This document shows, piece by piece, positions 8,481 to 19,398 of a stretch of 22,112 nucleotides of DNA. The notes under the pieces were generated by a model. The model was not told the DNA's origin. It saw nothing but the letters and a program-made list of their open reading frames with translations, and made no database searches. Origin of the DNA: Sphaerosporella brunnea (Eukaryota > Ascomycota > Pezizomycetes > Pezizales > Pyronemataceae); the NCBI GenBank assembly GCA_008704415.1, contig VXIS01000519.1:1-22112 (forward strand). Direction: 5' to 3'. Position numbers and translations under genes: made by a program. Positions within the stretch are counted from its first letter, which is position 1; each line of letters starts with the position of its first letter.

Positions 8481-9441
8481 TGTTTGAGCGAGTTCGTCCC
8501 AGTTTAGGTCTCCCATCAGGCGGTGCAGGCAGGTGTTGAAGCTCACGTTCCGTTGACGAAAGCTGCGGATTTCACGGAGAGCGGTCCGGGACATCGTGGA
8601 CTTGACGTAGGATTGTCAGCAGGTCGTTGACAGTGTCCAAGCTGATATCTCCGGTGTCCTCGGCAGCGTGGGAACGAAGCTGGGTGAGAGCTTCTCCTGT
8701 CAAGCGATTGAAGGCGTAGCGGGGACGTGACTGTTTGGTAGGGTAACGGGTTGGCTGGGCAGCAAGCTTGTTGCGAAGCTGCAGAATCCAAGTCAGGCTT
8801 GCTGCCATCGAAGGTAGGGGCGTCGAGGAACCGACCTGAGTGGCCGCCACCTTCGGAGTTCTCGCAACCCTGCGCACCTGCGCAGCCGCAATCGCTAGCA
8901 TCTGGTTCAACTGCTGCTGGGCGGCGGCCAGCGCGGTGCGGCCTGGCATCGCGTTCGATCTGAGTGGTTTCAAGCTCGGCACGCGTTTCGTCCAGCTTGC
9001 CTTGCAGGTTTGAAGGTGCTTGACGGCCAGGAGTTGTTGAGCCACATGGACGAGGTTGGTTAAACGTTGATCGCGCTTGTCTTCAGAGAATCCTTCCGGA
9101 GGTGCGTGAGCGCCAGTTTCAAAACAGCCCAGAGACCGGAGGAGATCTGGAGGTTGCGATGGGTAGCCACAGTGCTGCAAGGGGGCGGCGAGGTGACAGA
9201 GCGAGTAGGTGAAGCGTTGGTGGACTGACCCTGGTGTAGCGGAGAGTGTCGGGAACAGACTGAAGGGGTGCACGGTACTCGCGTACATTGGGGTAACGGC
9301 CAGATTCAGGAACAACGGGCCAGGGCGAGATCTGGAGGTGGCGAGAGGCACAATGCACGAGGTCCGGGGGCTCAGATCCGAACCAAGATACTCAGATTGG
9401 CATACGAAGGTTTCAGTCAAGAGAAACGGAGAAGAAAGCAA
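8481..9441 (-). pseudogene. gag: Ty3/Gypsy Gag remnant, frameshifted
   Basis: Reading the minus strand, a 289-codon frame (9441 to 8572) ends in a Retrotrans_gag-type capsid segment: LRNKLAAQPTRYPTKQSRPR, YAFNRLTGEALTQL, SLDTVNDLLTILRQ and VHDVPDRS. After a frameshift near 8572-8594 the same protein continues as ALREIRSFRQRN and RLMGDLNWDELAQ, ending about 8481. Upstream, other frames give LDETRAELETTQIERDA (a coiled coil usual before the capsid domain, about 8950-9000) and DAPTFDGSKPD (the usual capsid start, about 8800), so a second frameshift lies near 8790. The pattern LTGEALxQ..NDLLTIL..DPDR is typical of fungal Gypsy Gag. No CCHC knuckle, pol or LTR was found. The first ~130 residues of the open frame are Pro/Ser-rich and may not be real Gag. 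Confidence 0.75.
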
Positions 9442-10817
9442 ACAACAAAGTGGAACCGGCCTGGACTCCGAAAGCTACGCCTACATCATCACCACCGTGA
9501 AAATCTTTCGGGCACCGACTCAGTGATCAGCCGTGATTGCGCGTCGCATTGCGGAGCGGAGCCGTGCAGGCGCTTTCGCGACGACAGTGAATGAAAGCAA
9601 CCGCGCCGTGCTGTACACACATACGCGCTGTCAGCGGCGTAGTGTGACTTTGCATCAAGGGGCGCTGCACGGCTGTTGACTCGTGGTGAGATGCATACGC
9701 ACAGGATCGTGTACACGATTCGTCCCGGACGCCGGCGAACACACACCCAGCCACAGCCCACCCATGCTAAGCCTGTTCGTCGCCACACCGAAAACCACGC
9801 ACGCCCACCCTGCACGGTGTTTTTTGCGGTGTCCGCTCTACGCTTTTTCTTCAACAACGCATTTTTCGTCCGCGATTCGCCTGCCACCGCTGCGGTCAAC
9901 CTTACCAGACAGTCTTCACGGCGACTCGTCCGGATGAATTTGCCATCCCAGTTACCGAGCCGGTAGCGCTTGTTGTGAGCGCCCCTCATTCAGCCGGAAT
10001 GTAATTGCATCGTGTCACGCGATATGATCGACCGCCGTAACAGCGGCCGCCTCTGCGGGCAGGCACCGACACCACCACACCGCACTGCTAGCAACTGGCA
10101 CTCTGCCGGCGCGCCGGTGCGGTCTTGATAATCGTGTGGCATCGTAATTTCACGCAGACGCAAAGGCGTTCTTGTCGGATGTGAGTAGCGGGCGTGCATA
10201 CGCGCGGAGGGATGCACAGGGTAGGGGTAGGCGGGGGAGGGAGCAGGTCAACTTGACATCGGGATTGCATGTACAGAGGGGTTGCAGGCGGCGTTGCATT
10301 TTGTTTCCTCGATGTTGTTCCCACTGGAGTCGGCCTCAGCCGCGTCAGCCCCCGCCGCTATCCATGTCAAGGGTGCAAGCGGCGGCATACAACAGGATCG
10401 AAGAAACAAACAGCGGTCTCGGACACAGGACATCGCAGCTTTGCCATGTATTCGGCATTGCTACCACGTGAGCACGTTGGTCAGAGAGATCGACACACCT
10501 GCACGTGAACGAAATGAGCCCTTGCCCGCTGTGACGCAAAGGGCGATGATGCAGCGCCGAACACTGCATTTGTGGCACTGATGCGGTGAGCCGCTGAACC
10601 AGAAACATACGAGATCTACGTCGCAGCGGTGGCAGTGCTTTCGTAATCCGCGACTGCAGGCCGGGGGCAGAGTATCCGCCAACCCCACTGTTGTTCAGAA
10701 AACAATGCGGTCGTTGATATCAGTCGCTCCGGACATTTGCGCGCAGTAAGCAAGGCATTGATTGGCGGGGGGTTAAAGGTACGCTGCGTTACACCGTGGT
10801 AGTGATGGGAAGCGATA
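9442..10817. other. No supported gene; one dispersed-repeat copy
   Basis: The longest frame here (minus, 9489-9989, 166 codons) matches nothing I know and has no coding-like bias that I can see. The minus strand of 9546-9587 matches the GCTCCGC-rich repeat described at 15912-16229. No LTR for the neighbouring Gag remnant could be identified. Confidence 0.45.
9546..9587 (-). repeat. Dispersed copy of the GCTCCGC-rich repeat
   Basis: The reverse complement shares CTCCGCTCC, CACGGCTC and TGTCGTCGC, in the same order and spacing, with the copy at 15912-15964 about 6.4 kb away. Roughly 80% of positions agree over about 40 bp by eye. Confidence 0.55.
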
Positions 10818-10825
10818 GTGACGGG

Positions 10826-11151
10826 CAGTGTTTCGCCAGTCAGCCCGCTCGCCCCGGTAGACGAAAAGCCCGGCTGGCTGTTTTGGCTGCTGCACCCCAC
10901 GACGGAGACCATAATGACGACAAACACGCCCGCCAGATGTCAGCAACTGCGATGAAATCAAACGTTGATAAAGATGTTCGTCATGTCAAATGGTGACGAG
11001 CTGGCAATCACTGCATTGCGGTTTACAATCGCATTGCTGCTCCTGCAAGGTTTGCTGGCGCCGCTTGAACCGGTGGCCTGCGTTGACCGCTTAATGGCCT
11101 GGCAGCCGCCCAAGCCAAACCGGCTGTTGCGGCTGGCTACTGAGAACACTG
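10826..11151. mobile_element. Probable second hAT-like MITE, 326 bp
   Basis: The left end reads CAGTGTTTCGCCAGTCAGCC. The right end, read inward, gives CAGTGTTCTCAGTAGCCAGC. The ends align with short gaps. Flanking octamers are GTGACGGG (10818-10825) and GGGACAGG (11152-11159), six of eight matching, compatible with a decayed 8-bp target duplication. It shares AAAAGCCCGGCTG and GGCTG-rich subterminal motifs with the element at 6245-6588 and has a similar size, so the two probably use the same or related hAT transposases. There is no coding capacity. Confidence is lower than for the first copy because both TIR and duplication are imperfect. Confidence 0.5.
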
Positions 11152-11159
11152 GGGACAGG

Positions 11160-13220
11160 GAGGTTTGCACGACGCTTGGGGGTGGATTGACCAGATGATT
11201 CTCAACAGTTCGGTGGCGTCATTTTTGAACATGGAAGCTCGCGGACCAGCCTTCCAAGGTGCCGCAGCTTCAACGTTGTGCCTGGCCATCCGGCAGCAAG
11301 GTTGACCTAGCCTACCCCTGGCTGTCCAGAGCGGATAACAGCCAGCAGGATTAGGGGCCGTTACCCACTCACCTCTGCAGCAAGGGGGTGAGAATGCAAC
11401 GAAAATAAAGAGTGCCGATTCATGTTTCTGCACACATGTACGTATTTAGAAATTTTTGTAACAAAAATACAATTTACGGCGTTGCTGCAAGGCTAGTATG
11501 AGATTCCTTCGCTGATTTCAAGCTCGATCCACCTACGACTGCTGTCGTACGGTAGGGTCCAAAAACCGCGTCCGCTGTGCTATGCATTAATTGCCATTGA
11601 GAGCAAACTGCGCCGGTCGCGCTTTTTGACTGTCGACCGGCGCGGTAGAATTTGGGAGTTTCTAATTTTGAATCCTCGTTCACCGTTCAAAGTATGCGAG
11701 GGTCCATTGTGGCGCGCGCAAAGGCCTGACCAGGGAGCAGTGGTCAGCGGACCGTGACATAAGATCTGGTCACGACTCATCACTTGGTCTTTTCTAACCG
11801 GCTTCGGGGATGCGCTGGCTGGTGAAGCAAGCAGGGCCCCGCGGCGCTGGATTTTTGGGCTGGCCATCTATAACTCTGCACACCTTGGTGAACAGCTATG
11901 CTACCCTCCACCGTCGTGGGCGATTTTGGCTGTCAAAAAGCGCCCACGCGTTGCTGTCAGCTCTGATCGTTTTGTGTACCCGAGAGTCAGTACAGTTTGA
12001 GCTGGGAGGTGCAAACCAAGCGCTTGTGGTCCTCGACGTCATACGACGATTGCTAGCGATAGTGGCTGAAGCATTGCCGCAACTGCACGGCGGAAACACA
12101 CGCGACGAAATCTCAACACATACAAAACACATAGACTGCATTCACGTCCACACCTGACGAACTGATACACTCGAAACCGTGAACGTTCTCGCCATGTTTT
12201 TCTTTGCGCCTCGTCTCTCTGGGGGCGGAATTCCTATAATGGACTCCTCTTGCCGATCAACTAAGCCTATTTTGGCGGAATCGAGTGATGCCTGGTGCGA
12301 CCGCAAGCTACGGGGAAGCCCGGGCGACGGTGGGGGAGCGACTGAATTGCGGCCAAAATAAGTTCGTCATTGTCTTCTTTTACAAGTTACTTATATACAC
12401 ATTCGTCGTTCAAAGTGAGAATCAAAGCCCCGTTCCAGACCTGTCCCTTCTTCTTCCCGCTCCAAAACAATTCACCCCGCTGATCTATTCTCTCCCGGGA
12501 GATAGATCTTCTTGTGTGACGTTAAGGCTTTCCATTCTGCTGAGGCAATGGGAGGGGCAGAGCGGGAACGGAGAAAAAGAAAATGGAAAGCGGCGTCGCA
12601 TCACTGATAATCACTCGTTCTGCGTGTAAATTGGTTACGCGTGCACAAAGATTCACTCGGTTGTTGCCTCAAGCGGTTTAGTAAGGGTCCACCAAAACCG
12701 TAACCCACTGCCAAAATGCCTTGCGCGACACTCGCTACTGCTCCTCTTGCGTTGGCTTGTTCATAATCTGCGCTCGCTACAATCCATCTACGTCTCTTTA
12801 TACACACATTTAGAGAGCGCTTTTGCGCTCTTTCTTGGTTGTGGTTGTGTTGAAACCGCTGTTGAATCTGGTGTCCCCAACGGCGAATGAGGGCGGATTA
12901 TAGGATTCCGCCACCATACATCCAAGGAGCCAGAATGCCCAGCAACGTGAACACTCGATGCCGGGCGCACCGTGAGGATGTCATGCACCACCGTTGACCC
13001 TAGAGGCTTCTCCTTGGTCAGCTTGCCAACGAGGCCACAGTGTGACCGCCTCACGCGGGAATTCACAGTCAGCCACAGTCGTGCCAGTGGTCATCATGGT
13101 CGCGATTGTTACACGGGTGTCCATTGACACTGGGCGGCGCTGCTGCGGCCCAAATGCCTGGCGCTGTCCCACACCACCGTTGATGGCGTCAGAATCTTTG
13201 TCTGGGTCGTCATCTCGATC
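11160..13220. other. No supported gene; two small perfect hairpins
   Basis: Open frames here are under 120 codons and I recognise none. Seen directly: a 17-nt palindrome at 11452-11468 (ATTTTTGT, A, ACAAAAAT) in an AT-rich patch, and a 7-bp stem with a TTTT loop at 12814-12831 (AGAGCGC/GCGCTCT). Neither is followed by a context that would make it a known regulatory element in a fungus. Confidence 0.45.
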
Positions 13221-13732
13221 TGTGTTGCGGACAGAAAGCCAACGCCGTGGCCGCCGAAGGTGCTAGCTAGAGCGGGATTGACTGCCAATTGCTGGCGAAT
13301 CCCTCCGGTTGTGCAGAAGGGGCCCACTCGATGTTGAAAGGCTGTAGTTGAGAATTTTCGTCGTATGCTGCAGGCTTTGCGAGCGGTAATGCTCACGCAC
13401 CCGGAATGGAAGGTGGTGGCATTCATGTCTCCGGTGAGCAGGCTCTTCAGGTCTCAAGTGTGACCATACTGGCCCCTGTGTTGCGGACAGAAAGCCAACG
13501 CCGTGGCCACCGAAGGTGCTAGCTAGAGCGGGATTGACTGCCAATTGCTGGCGAATCCCTCCGGTTGTGCAGAAGGGGCCCACTCGATGTTGAAAGGCTG
13601 TAGTTGAGAATTTTCATCGTATGCTGCAGGCTTTGCGAGCGGTAATGCTCACGCACCCGGAATGGAAGGTGGTGGCATTCATGTCTCCGGTGAGCAGGCT
13701 CTACGGGTCTCAAGCGTGAACATACTGGCCCT
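13221..13732. repeat. 256-bp direct tandem duplication
   Basis: 13221-13476 and 13477-13732 are head-to-tail copies without a spacer, both starting TGTGTTGCGGACAG. By eye they differ at only about six or seven positions. Two of these are G-versus-A differences in GGCCRCCG and TTTTCRTCG, and several cluster near the end. The period is not a multiple of three, so coding conservation does not explain it. Identity this high in otherwise eroded DNA points to a recent duplication. No terminal repeats or known family were recognised. Confidence 0.92.
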
Positions 13733-15439
13733 TACGGAGCAACCGCCGTTCGATCCCTGTCTTGAGAATGTGGAGCAAACCTATCGCATTCGCAGCATGA
13801 TGGAACATGTCGCGTTCTCGATACTCAGTAATCTCCGCAGTGCGCGCAGTTTGTACACCGCGCAGTGCTGGAATTTCTCTTGCAAATGTAGCACGCACGC
13901 CTGGCTCCGCCGCCCTGAGGCCTAGGCGGTGCCGGCGGTTAGACCCCTGGGATGGCGCTGCGGAACGCAGAGCGTATATTTTGAAGGATGCAATTGCGCA
14001 AAGCGTTGTATATCTACCGTGCCCGAAGACATGGCAACAGTGCGCATTTCCGAACGTACGTTGCTGATTACGAGCTTCGCTGCGGCCCCGCTGCGGATGT
14101 CGCAGAATGGCAACCGTCACTGAAGAAGCAGTGCCGCTGCCGCCGCGCGGTGCCCCGGCTCCCCGGAACACACATGCGTTGGGTTTGCGCACCACATTGC
14201 GCCGGGTGGCATGTCGCTCGGGTTCCCGGCCCGGCAGTGGCATGCGCTCGAGCAAGCCCGTGCTGCGTAGCGCGTGCTGACACCACAAACCGCTGCGCGT
14301 GTGAAACCCCACTGGATCTCGCGTGCCCACTGACACCTCTCGTAAGTGCATAGGATATACCCAACTGCGCCGCGACTCGCCAGGAATGCCTTCCCAGCTG
14401 ATGTTTTCCTCGCCAACGCTAGCTTCGCCGATATACCACTGCCCTCACAGCGCAAAGATCAACATGGTCACAATCTTCCGTGTCTATCCTGAAGCAGTGA
14501 TCCCTCACGAAGCTGCACGCCACACTCGGCACCAATTAGCTCGAAAACTGCGGACAGGTCGTTGACAGTGGGTTGTCGTGTAAACGCCACAAGGAGTGGT
14601 TGCGATGTCAACACGTCGTTTCGTTCTTGAATGTGGAAGTAAAAACTCCGGACATCTGGTTGTCGTCTGACACCGCAGCTGTCGAGATCATGAGGCGGCG
14701 TGGCCTGTTAAACCGCGCAGCAAGTGGAGTGTTCTGGTTCTGCATGTTTCCGCGCCGGACCCTAGGTTTGTGGATAATTCGTATTGTCATGGGAATTTGA
14801 GGAACCTTGCCGTGGACTGCTCTTGAAGTACATTGAGTTGAGAGTGATTTGTTATGATCATGTGTGTGGGCAGTAGGCATGTTTGGAGGAGCAAGACGGT
14901 GTCGTTACCACCAGATAGGCTTGTCGCCTGTTCCGAACACAGCGAGAACTGTGTGCAGTACATTAAATGCATCACGATGATTTTTCAGAATACCTCTGAT
15001 GTGGTCGCGCATATTTGGGCATACGCCGGGTGCACAAAACAAATTGGTGCTCCGATGAAATGGCCAATGTAAGCAGCAGCACAGCTTCGAAAATCGATTC
15101 CTATTCGATAGCACAGTGCAGTCCCGCACCCGTCACCATTTGTTCCAGTAGGCAGCACCCCCCTAAGTGGTCCCGGAAAATGTGCCAGGCGACATTGCAT
15201 TAGAGCGACTTAGGGTGGACTATGTGGGTGACATTGCGAACACCCGTGCATGCGGGAAACGGTATGTGATAGACTAGTGGACAGCCGTGTGGTGACCACA
15301 CGGCGTGGAGTGATCAGTACAGCGCCACCTCACGTAAAGTCATATGTACGTCGCAGTCAGGGCGTATGCGTGTGTAGAGTCAAGGAGGCAAGACCGCCTC
15401 ACTTCATCGCAAATTACCCAGCCAAATACTACCTTGGTT
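13733..15439. other. No supported gene; one perfect 21-nt palindrome
   Basis: A 213-codon minus-strand frame (13710-14351) crosses the end of the tandem duplication and lacks any motif I know. I treat it as chance. GCCGTGTGGT and its exact inverse ACCACACGGC flank a single G at 15284-15304. Otherwise I see no structure. Confidence 0.45.
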
Positions 15440-15796
15440 AATAATAATAATAATAATGGTAATGATAATAATGACAATGTGAATAATGGTGATAATAAAA
15501 AAAAGTTGCACATATATGTATGCCCATTACCGGGGTTACCAGCTCCACTGCGGCCTCGCTGCTGGCTGTCTCAGACCTTAATTGCGGTGAATGGTAAACG
15601 GGGCGTTACAACCCAGCGTCTCTGCCTGACTAATCAGTGCAGATCCCGCTGTAGGACACCCCGCCACACACGTGACGGGGCCCCTCAATACTGTTTCCGC
15701 AGGGGATTTCAGCCGGGCTCGAACACAGCCGCGGCCGCATTGAGCTTAAGGTCCCGACTGCGGAGACAGGTCAGCTAACCATTGCGCCACGAAGGC
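15440..15796 (-). mobile_element. tRNA-derived SINE with (ATT)n tail
   Basis: On the minus strand a tRNA-like head starts near 15796 with GCCTTCG, followed at once by a canonical pol III A-box, TGGCGCAATGG (15789-15779), and, 54 bases on, a canonical B-box, GTTCGAGCC (15724-15716). A tRNA-unrelated body of about 200 bp follows. The element ends in an AT-rich simple tail (about 15440-15500, repeats of ATT/ATC preceded by a T run). Head, body and simple-repeat tail are the defining SINE architecture. It would be transcribed by pol III from the internal promoter and mobilised by a LINE from elsewhere. The anticodon arm is not cleanly foldable, so it is not a functional tRNA. A clear target duplication was not found. 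Confidence 0.72.
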
Positions 15797-15911
15797 GCGT
15801 GCAGTGAGCGATCCGTTTCGCCGTTCGTGAACGCACGGGATCGCTTTTACCGATACAATTCCATTCCAGTTCACAAATATCAACAAACCTAGCAGTATGT
15901 ACAGCAGCATA

Positions 15912-16229
15912 GTCGCTCCGCAGTGTCGTCGCTAGAGCTCCTCCACGGCTCTGCTCCAGAATGATAGAGATGTGCAGTCGCTTCACTCTAAAATCCGACG
16001 ATCGGAAATTTAGGCTTGAGACTCTGGAAAAGCCACCGTAACACGCCACCGAAAAACGCTACACCAACTGCATTATATATCGAATGGCTCCGCTCCAGAT
16101 CCTAGAGCTGCGTTGTCGCTCCGCAATATCGTCGCTAAAGCTTCTTAATGGCGCCGCTCCGCGCTAGGGCTGCGTAGTCGCTCCGCAGTATGGTCCCTAA
16201 ATCTCCTCCACAGCGCCGCTCCACAATGC
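15912..16229 (+). repeat. GCTCCGC-rich short repeats (three copies)
   Basis: Units of about 53 bp begin GTCGCTCCGCARTRT and run through a CTCCTCCAC-like and a GCCGCTCC-like block at 15912-15964, 16115-16167 and 16177-16229. The last two are direct neighbours with a 62-bp period, and another partial copy precedes them at about 16086. A fourth copy lies inverted at 9546-9587. Such clustered GC-rich motifs resemble the subterminal repeats of some DNA transposons, but no TIR was found here. Confidence 0.65.
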
Positions 16230-16832
16230 ACCCTGCATCACAGCTAATCGCTCAGTCCCTGAGTTTTGCGTGTTCAGCCACAATTTTCCAGAGTTTTAAG
16301 CACCGTCTTTTTTTCGTTCACGTGACTCTAAGGCTCTGTTTGCTCTATATAGTTATTGATGAAACACAGAGCAAACCGCAGGGTTACATGTAGCCTCGAG
16401 TGTCGGCGTTGCTGTGCTAGGGCTAGAGTTGTAGTGAGATCTTATGCCATCAACATACGTAATAGCGCCTTGCCCAATCTCCTACAACGCGTGGAGTATA
16501 ACTCAAATCCGAAAAACGGAGCCATACAAAAAAAGATGCGCGCCCAGCAGCACAACCACGTCTCCAACAATTTTCTGTACGCGTTTGTAGCCTCTGTAAA
16601 GCATCCCGCAGTGGGTGGGTTGACTATATGTGTTGCCTGAGGGTTGCAGCGAGCCTGGAAAAATCTATTTGGATTAGGCCAAAACGAGTGATAGGCCATA
16701 CTCGGCGAGTGATAGGTTGGATTTTCAAGCTTCCAAAAAACTTATTGTCGAAGTGAATATAGTCTTTTCCTTGACACATCCCCACTGTCACTCCGCCACA
16801 CACCTGTTTTCTACCGAGTATCCCACCCCAAG
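16230..16832. other. Upstream region of the DUF6589 pseudogene; no gene
   Basis: Contains a 9-bp stem, GTTTGCTCT/AGAGCAAAC, around 16338-16376 with a TATATAG in its loop, and a direct repeat of CGAGTGATAGG at about 16685 and 16705. If the downstream gene pair is a mobile unit, its left end should be here or just inside. I could not match any sequence here convincingly to the right-hand edge of the window. Confidence 0.4.
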
Positions 16833-19374
16833 ATGGAGTTACCAAATCCAAACGCACCATTGGCTATTCGATTGAGAAATGCACGCAATTATCTTGCAAC
16901 CGAGGGATTTTAGTCAGCTGGCAATGTGTTGTTTGATAAATTGAACAACAAGAGTGCAAGTAGCAGATGGGTATCAAAGCGTTGGTTTGATGCTGGCAAC
17001 TTCACACAGCTCATGAATGCCGCGATGTCACATCGCTCTGTCCGCAACCTATCGTACGACGAAACCCTCTGCAAAGTGATACTACCTATCATTCAGCAAG
17101 CAATAGAACGAGAGGTTCGCAGCCTTAGCAGTACACTTGTCAAGCCCCTGCACAGCTATTCGCCAAAAGACATTGTAGCGTTTAATTTTACCGCGATTAA
17201 GGATGAGCTAGTACCAACCCTCATTACCATTCTCCAAGGTGTGGTAGGCAAAGAGGAAGCCGATGAACCAGGCAATCAACAGCACGGATCGCAGTCAACA
17301 AATATGCAGACTTAGCATTGTCGGAACACGCTGCTGATGGTTCAATGTGTGCTATGGCTGTCATGTTATGCCAGAAGCAAGAATAACAATCTGGTACCTG
17401 GTCATATTAGCTATCTCCTGGTAGCCTCATCAACCGGGAAGCGTACAATCGACGCCCTACACACGCTTGGAGTGTGTATAGCCTACGAATCAGTATTGGT
17501 CATGCAGAAGGTCAGCGATACAATTGCTGGCCACAAGTTTTATGTTGAAGTTTTATGTTAATAGTATATTAGGCAATCGCCGTTGCTGCAGGGGCAGAGT
17601 GGCGAGAAAAGGCGAGTCAGTTACCTTGGGTAATGTCAAACGACAACATGAACTATATGGGATTGGTTAAGACCTTGCTTCTTCACAAAACCCCACATGT
17701 ACAAAGCGACACAGCCGCTTATGTGTACTTCGTACCGAATCCAGGTCAAACATCAGGGTCAGCCATAGGAGGGTTGCTACCCAAGAGTGCAATTAAGCAA
17801 GAATGTGCAATGGAACTGGGAGCAAGAGACCTGATTCCTCCAGGTCCTGAACTTGAGGGGTTTGTTTATTATCAATCGGTAGCTGAAGCTCAAATTTTCA
17901 AGATTATCATAAAGCATTTCAAAACGCCAATGCGAGCTCGCCTCAAAAAATACAAAGAAGAAGAGATCACGTCAAAAGCATTACACCTACTGGAGGTTGC
18001 CCAGACAGATATATATAAATTACCGACGCTAGACCTTAATGAGGCCAAAATCGATGAGACTGTGGAGATTATCAAAAGCTTGATGGACAAACTTGATATC
18101 CCCCTCAAAAACCTGCACAACAAAGTAGCTATCTTCAAAGGTGACTGGCTGACGATCCGGAACATTATGTCGGCACTCTCTTAACGACAAGATTCAATCA
18201 GTGAAGCTTAAAAGCTGGATTTTGTAGAACCAATAATGGGGTTATTTCACCTACAGATGAACGTGTTGAAGGTGAGGCTTTTAAACTATTGGGGCCGTGC
18301 AGATGGAAATGATCTGGCATCAGTGCAACACTTTGTCCGAACAGCGGGCAATAACCGGGTAAAAAAAAATTGTAAGGACTTCCGAGCTTGCCATGCCTTT
18401 ATGAATGATCTTCTCGATGCACATGTACTTGCGGCATGTTTCTCGGCAGCGAAGGTGACTACCCCACCGAATTCGCATCTCGCTTAGCAACCATAGATTG
18501 GAAAGCAATGATTAAGCGTGTCGCAAAGCACGCTTTTTCCAACCAAGTCGATAGCAAGAGATACGATGACACTCGCCAACCGATCCCGATAGAGAAGCGC
18601 GATATTACTTGGGAAAATGCAATGCTGTTCTTGAGAGACATGCTACTGTTTCGAGAGTATGAAGATGCTGTGAAGGATGGTGATACAGGCCGTATCGAGC
18701 ATGTGGTATACTGTTGGGGTGTTATCTTTCAAGGCAGGAAACTGAGCAACTATCCAAACGCAATGGTACATTTAGTGGCCTGTCCACGAAAAATCTGGTG
18801 ACCCGAACTGAAACGGCAATGGCTAGACAACTGCCTCGTGAACCCAAGCAGTAAAGCTGAAGCTTGGAAGCCCGACGACATGTTTGGAGAATATGTTGTT
18901 AGGGAGAACAAAAAGCGCCAAAGACCATTGACGAACGCAACGAGCGGAGATTTCAACAAAGAGATCAATGCTTGTCAGGTTATGTGTTATCGATATTCAC
19001 AGAGTGCAATGTATAGCAGCACTGGTGCAACAGATTACTATATGTGCTCGGCACAGGCTGATAGCTGGGCACATATTGAGAAGTTTTATACTGACCTCCT
19101 AAATGCTGAGGTGTCAACACGATTGGAGTCACGTTACAAACTTCGCGAACAGGATGAAGCCAAGTTCCACATTTCGCCTGATTTATATATTACTGGCGCA
19201 GTTCATATTGGAACTGGAGAGCCGGTTGCCAAGTACAAAGCCCGAGCAAGATGCACTTGGAGTATAGGGTTAAATGGCATTATGCCTTCCCATGTCGAAG
19301 ACGATAGCGAACTATTGGATGGTTACGAGTCAGATCAGGCCGAGCAGAAAATGTTGGAATTTGATATATGGTAA
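16833..19374 (+). pseudogene. DUF6589-family protein, with five stops and a frameshift
   Basis: The frame is followed from ATG 16833 to TAA 19372-19374, about 840 codons. Recognition rests on landmarks recalled from fungal DUF6589 proteins: SNDNMNYM (about 17636), KGDWLT (about 18137), FVEPIMGLFHLQMN (about 18220-18262), FLRDMLLFREYEDAVKDGD (about 18630-18690) and NCLVNPS (about 18830-18850). Molecular function is not established. The ordered Asp residues are compatible with an RNase H-like nuclease, which is inference. In-frame stops: TAG 16911, TAG 17313, TAA 18182, TAA 18209, TGA 18799, each one C-to-T step from CAG, CAA or CGA. A single-base frameshift lies near 18436-18445. The frame changes near 17560; a 35-nt GT-AG segment (17557-17591) would repair it and may be a short intron. 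Its stop is 24 bp from that of the convergent RecQ gene. Confidence 0.8.
17557..17591 (+). other. Possible 35-nt intron in the DUF6589 pseudogene
   Basis: It starts GTTAAT and ends GCTGCAG. Its removal joins FYVEVL to WAEWREKASQLPW in frame and continues into SNDNMNYM. The donor is weak and 35 nt is short even for fungi, so a small indel is an alternative. The adjacent duplication of AAGTTTTATGTT (17535 and 17548) shows the spot has been rearranged. Confidence 0.35.
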
Positions 19375-19398
19375 ATCGTAAAGGTACGTATCAACTGA
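19375..19398. other. 24-bp gap between convergent stop codons
   Basis: The DUF6589 frame stops at 19372-19374 (+) and the RecQ frame at 19399-19401 (-). There is no room for two separate 3' untranslated regions, so the two transcripts must overlap. Such packing is unusual for host genes and suggests the pair forms one compact unit. Confidence 0.75.

Noticed and set aside
9489..9989. 166-codon minus-strand frame
   Set aside because: No recognisable domain; Arg/Cys-rich composition and overlap with a dispersed repeat copy argue for chance.
7500..9990. LTR pair around the Gag remnant
   Set aside because: No direct repeat of useful length, no TG...CA ends and no primer-binding site could be matched between the two flanks by eye.
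13710..14351. 213-codon minus-strand frame
   Set aside because: No motif or family recognised, Arg/Ala/His-heavy composition typical of chance frames in GC-rich DNA, and it runs across the end of the tandem duplication.
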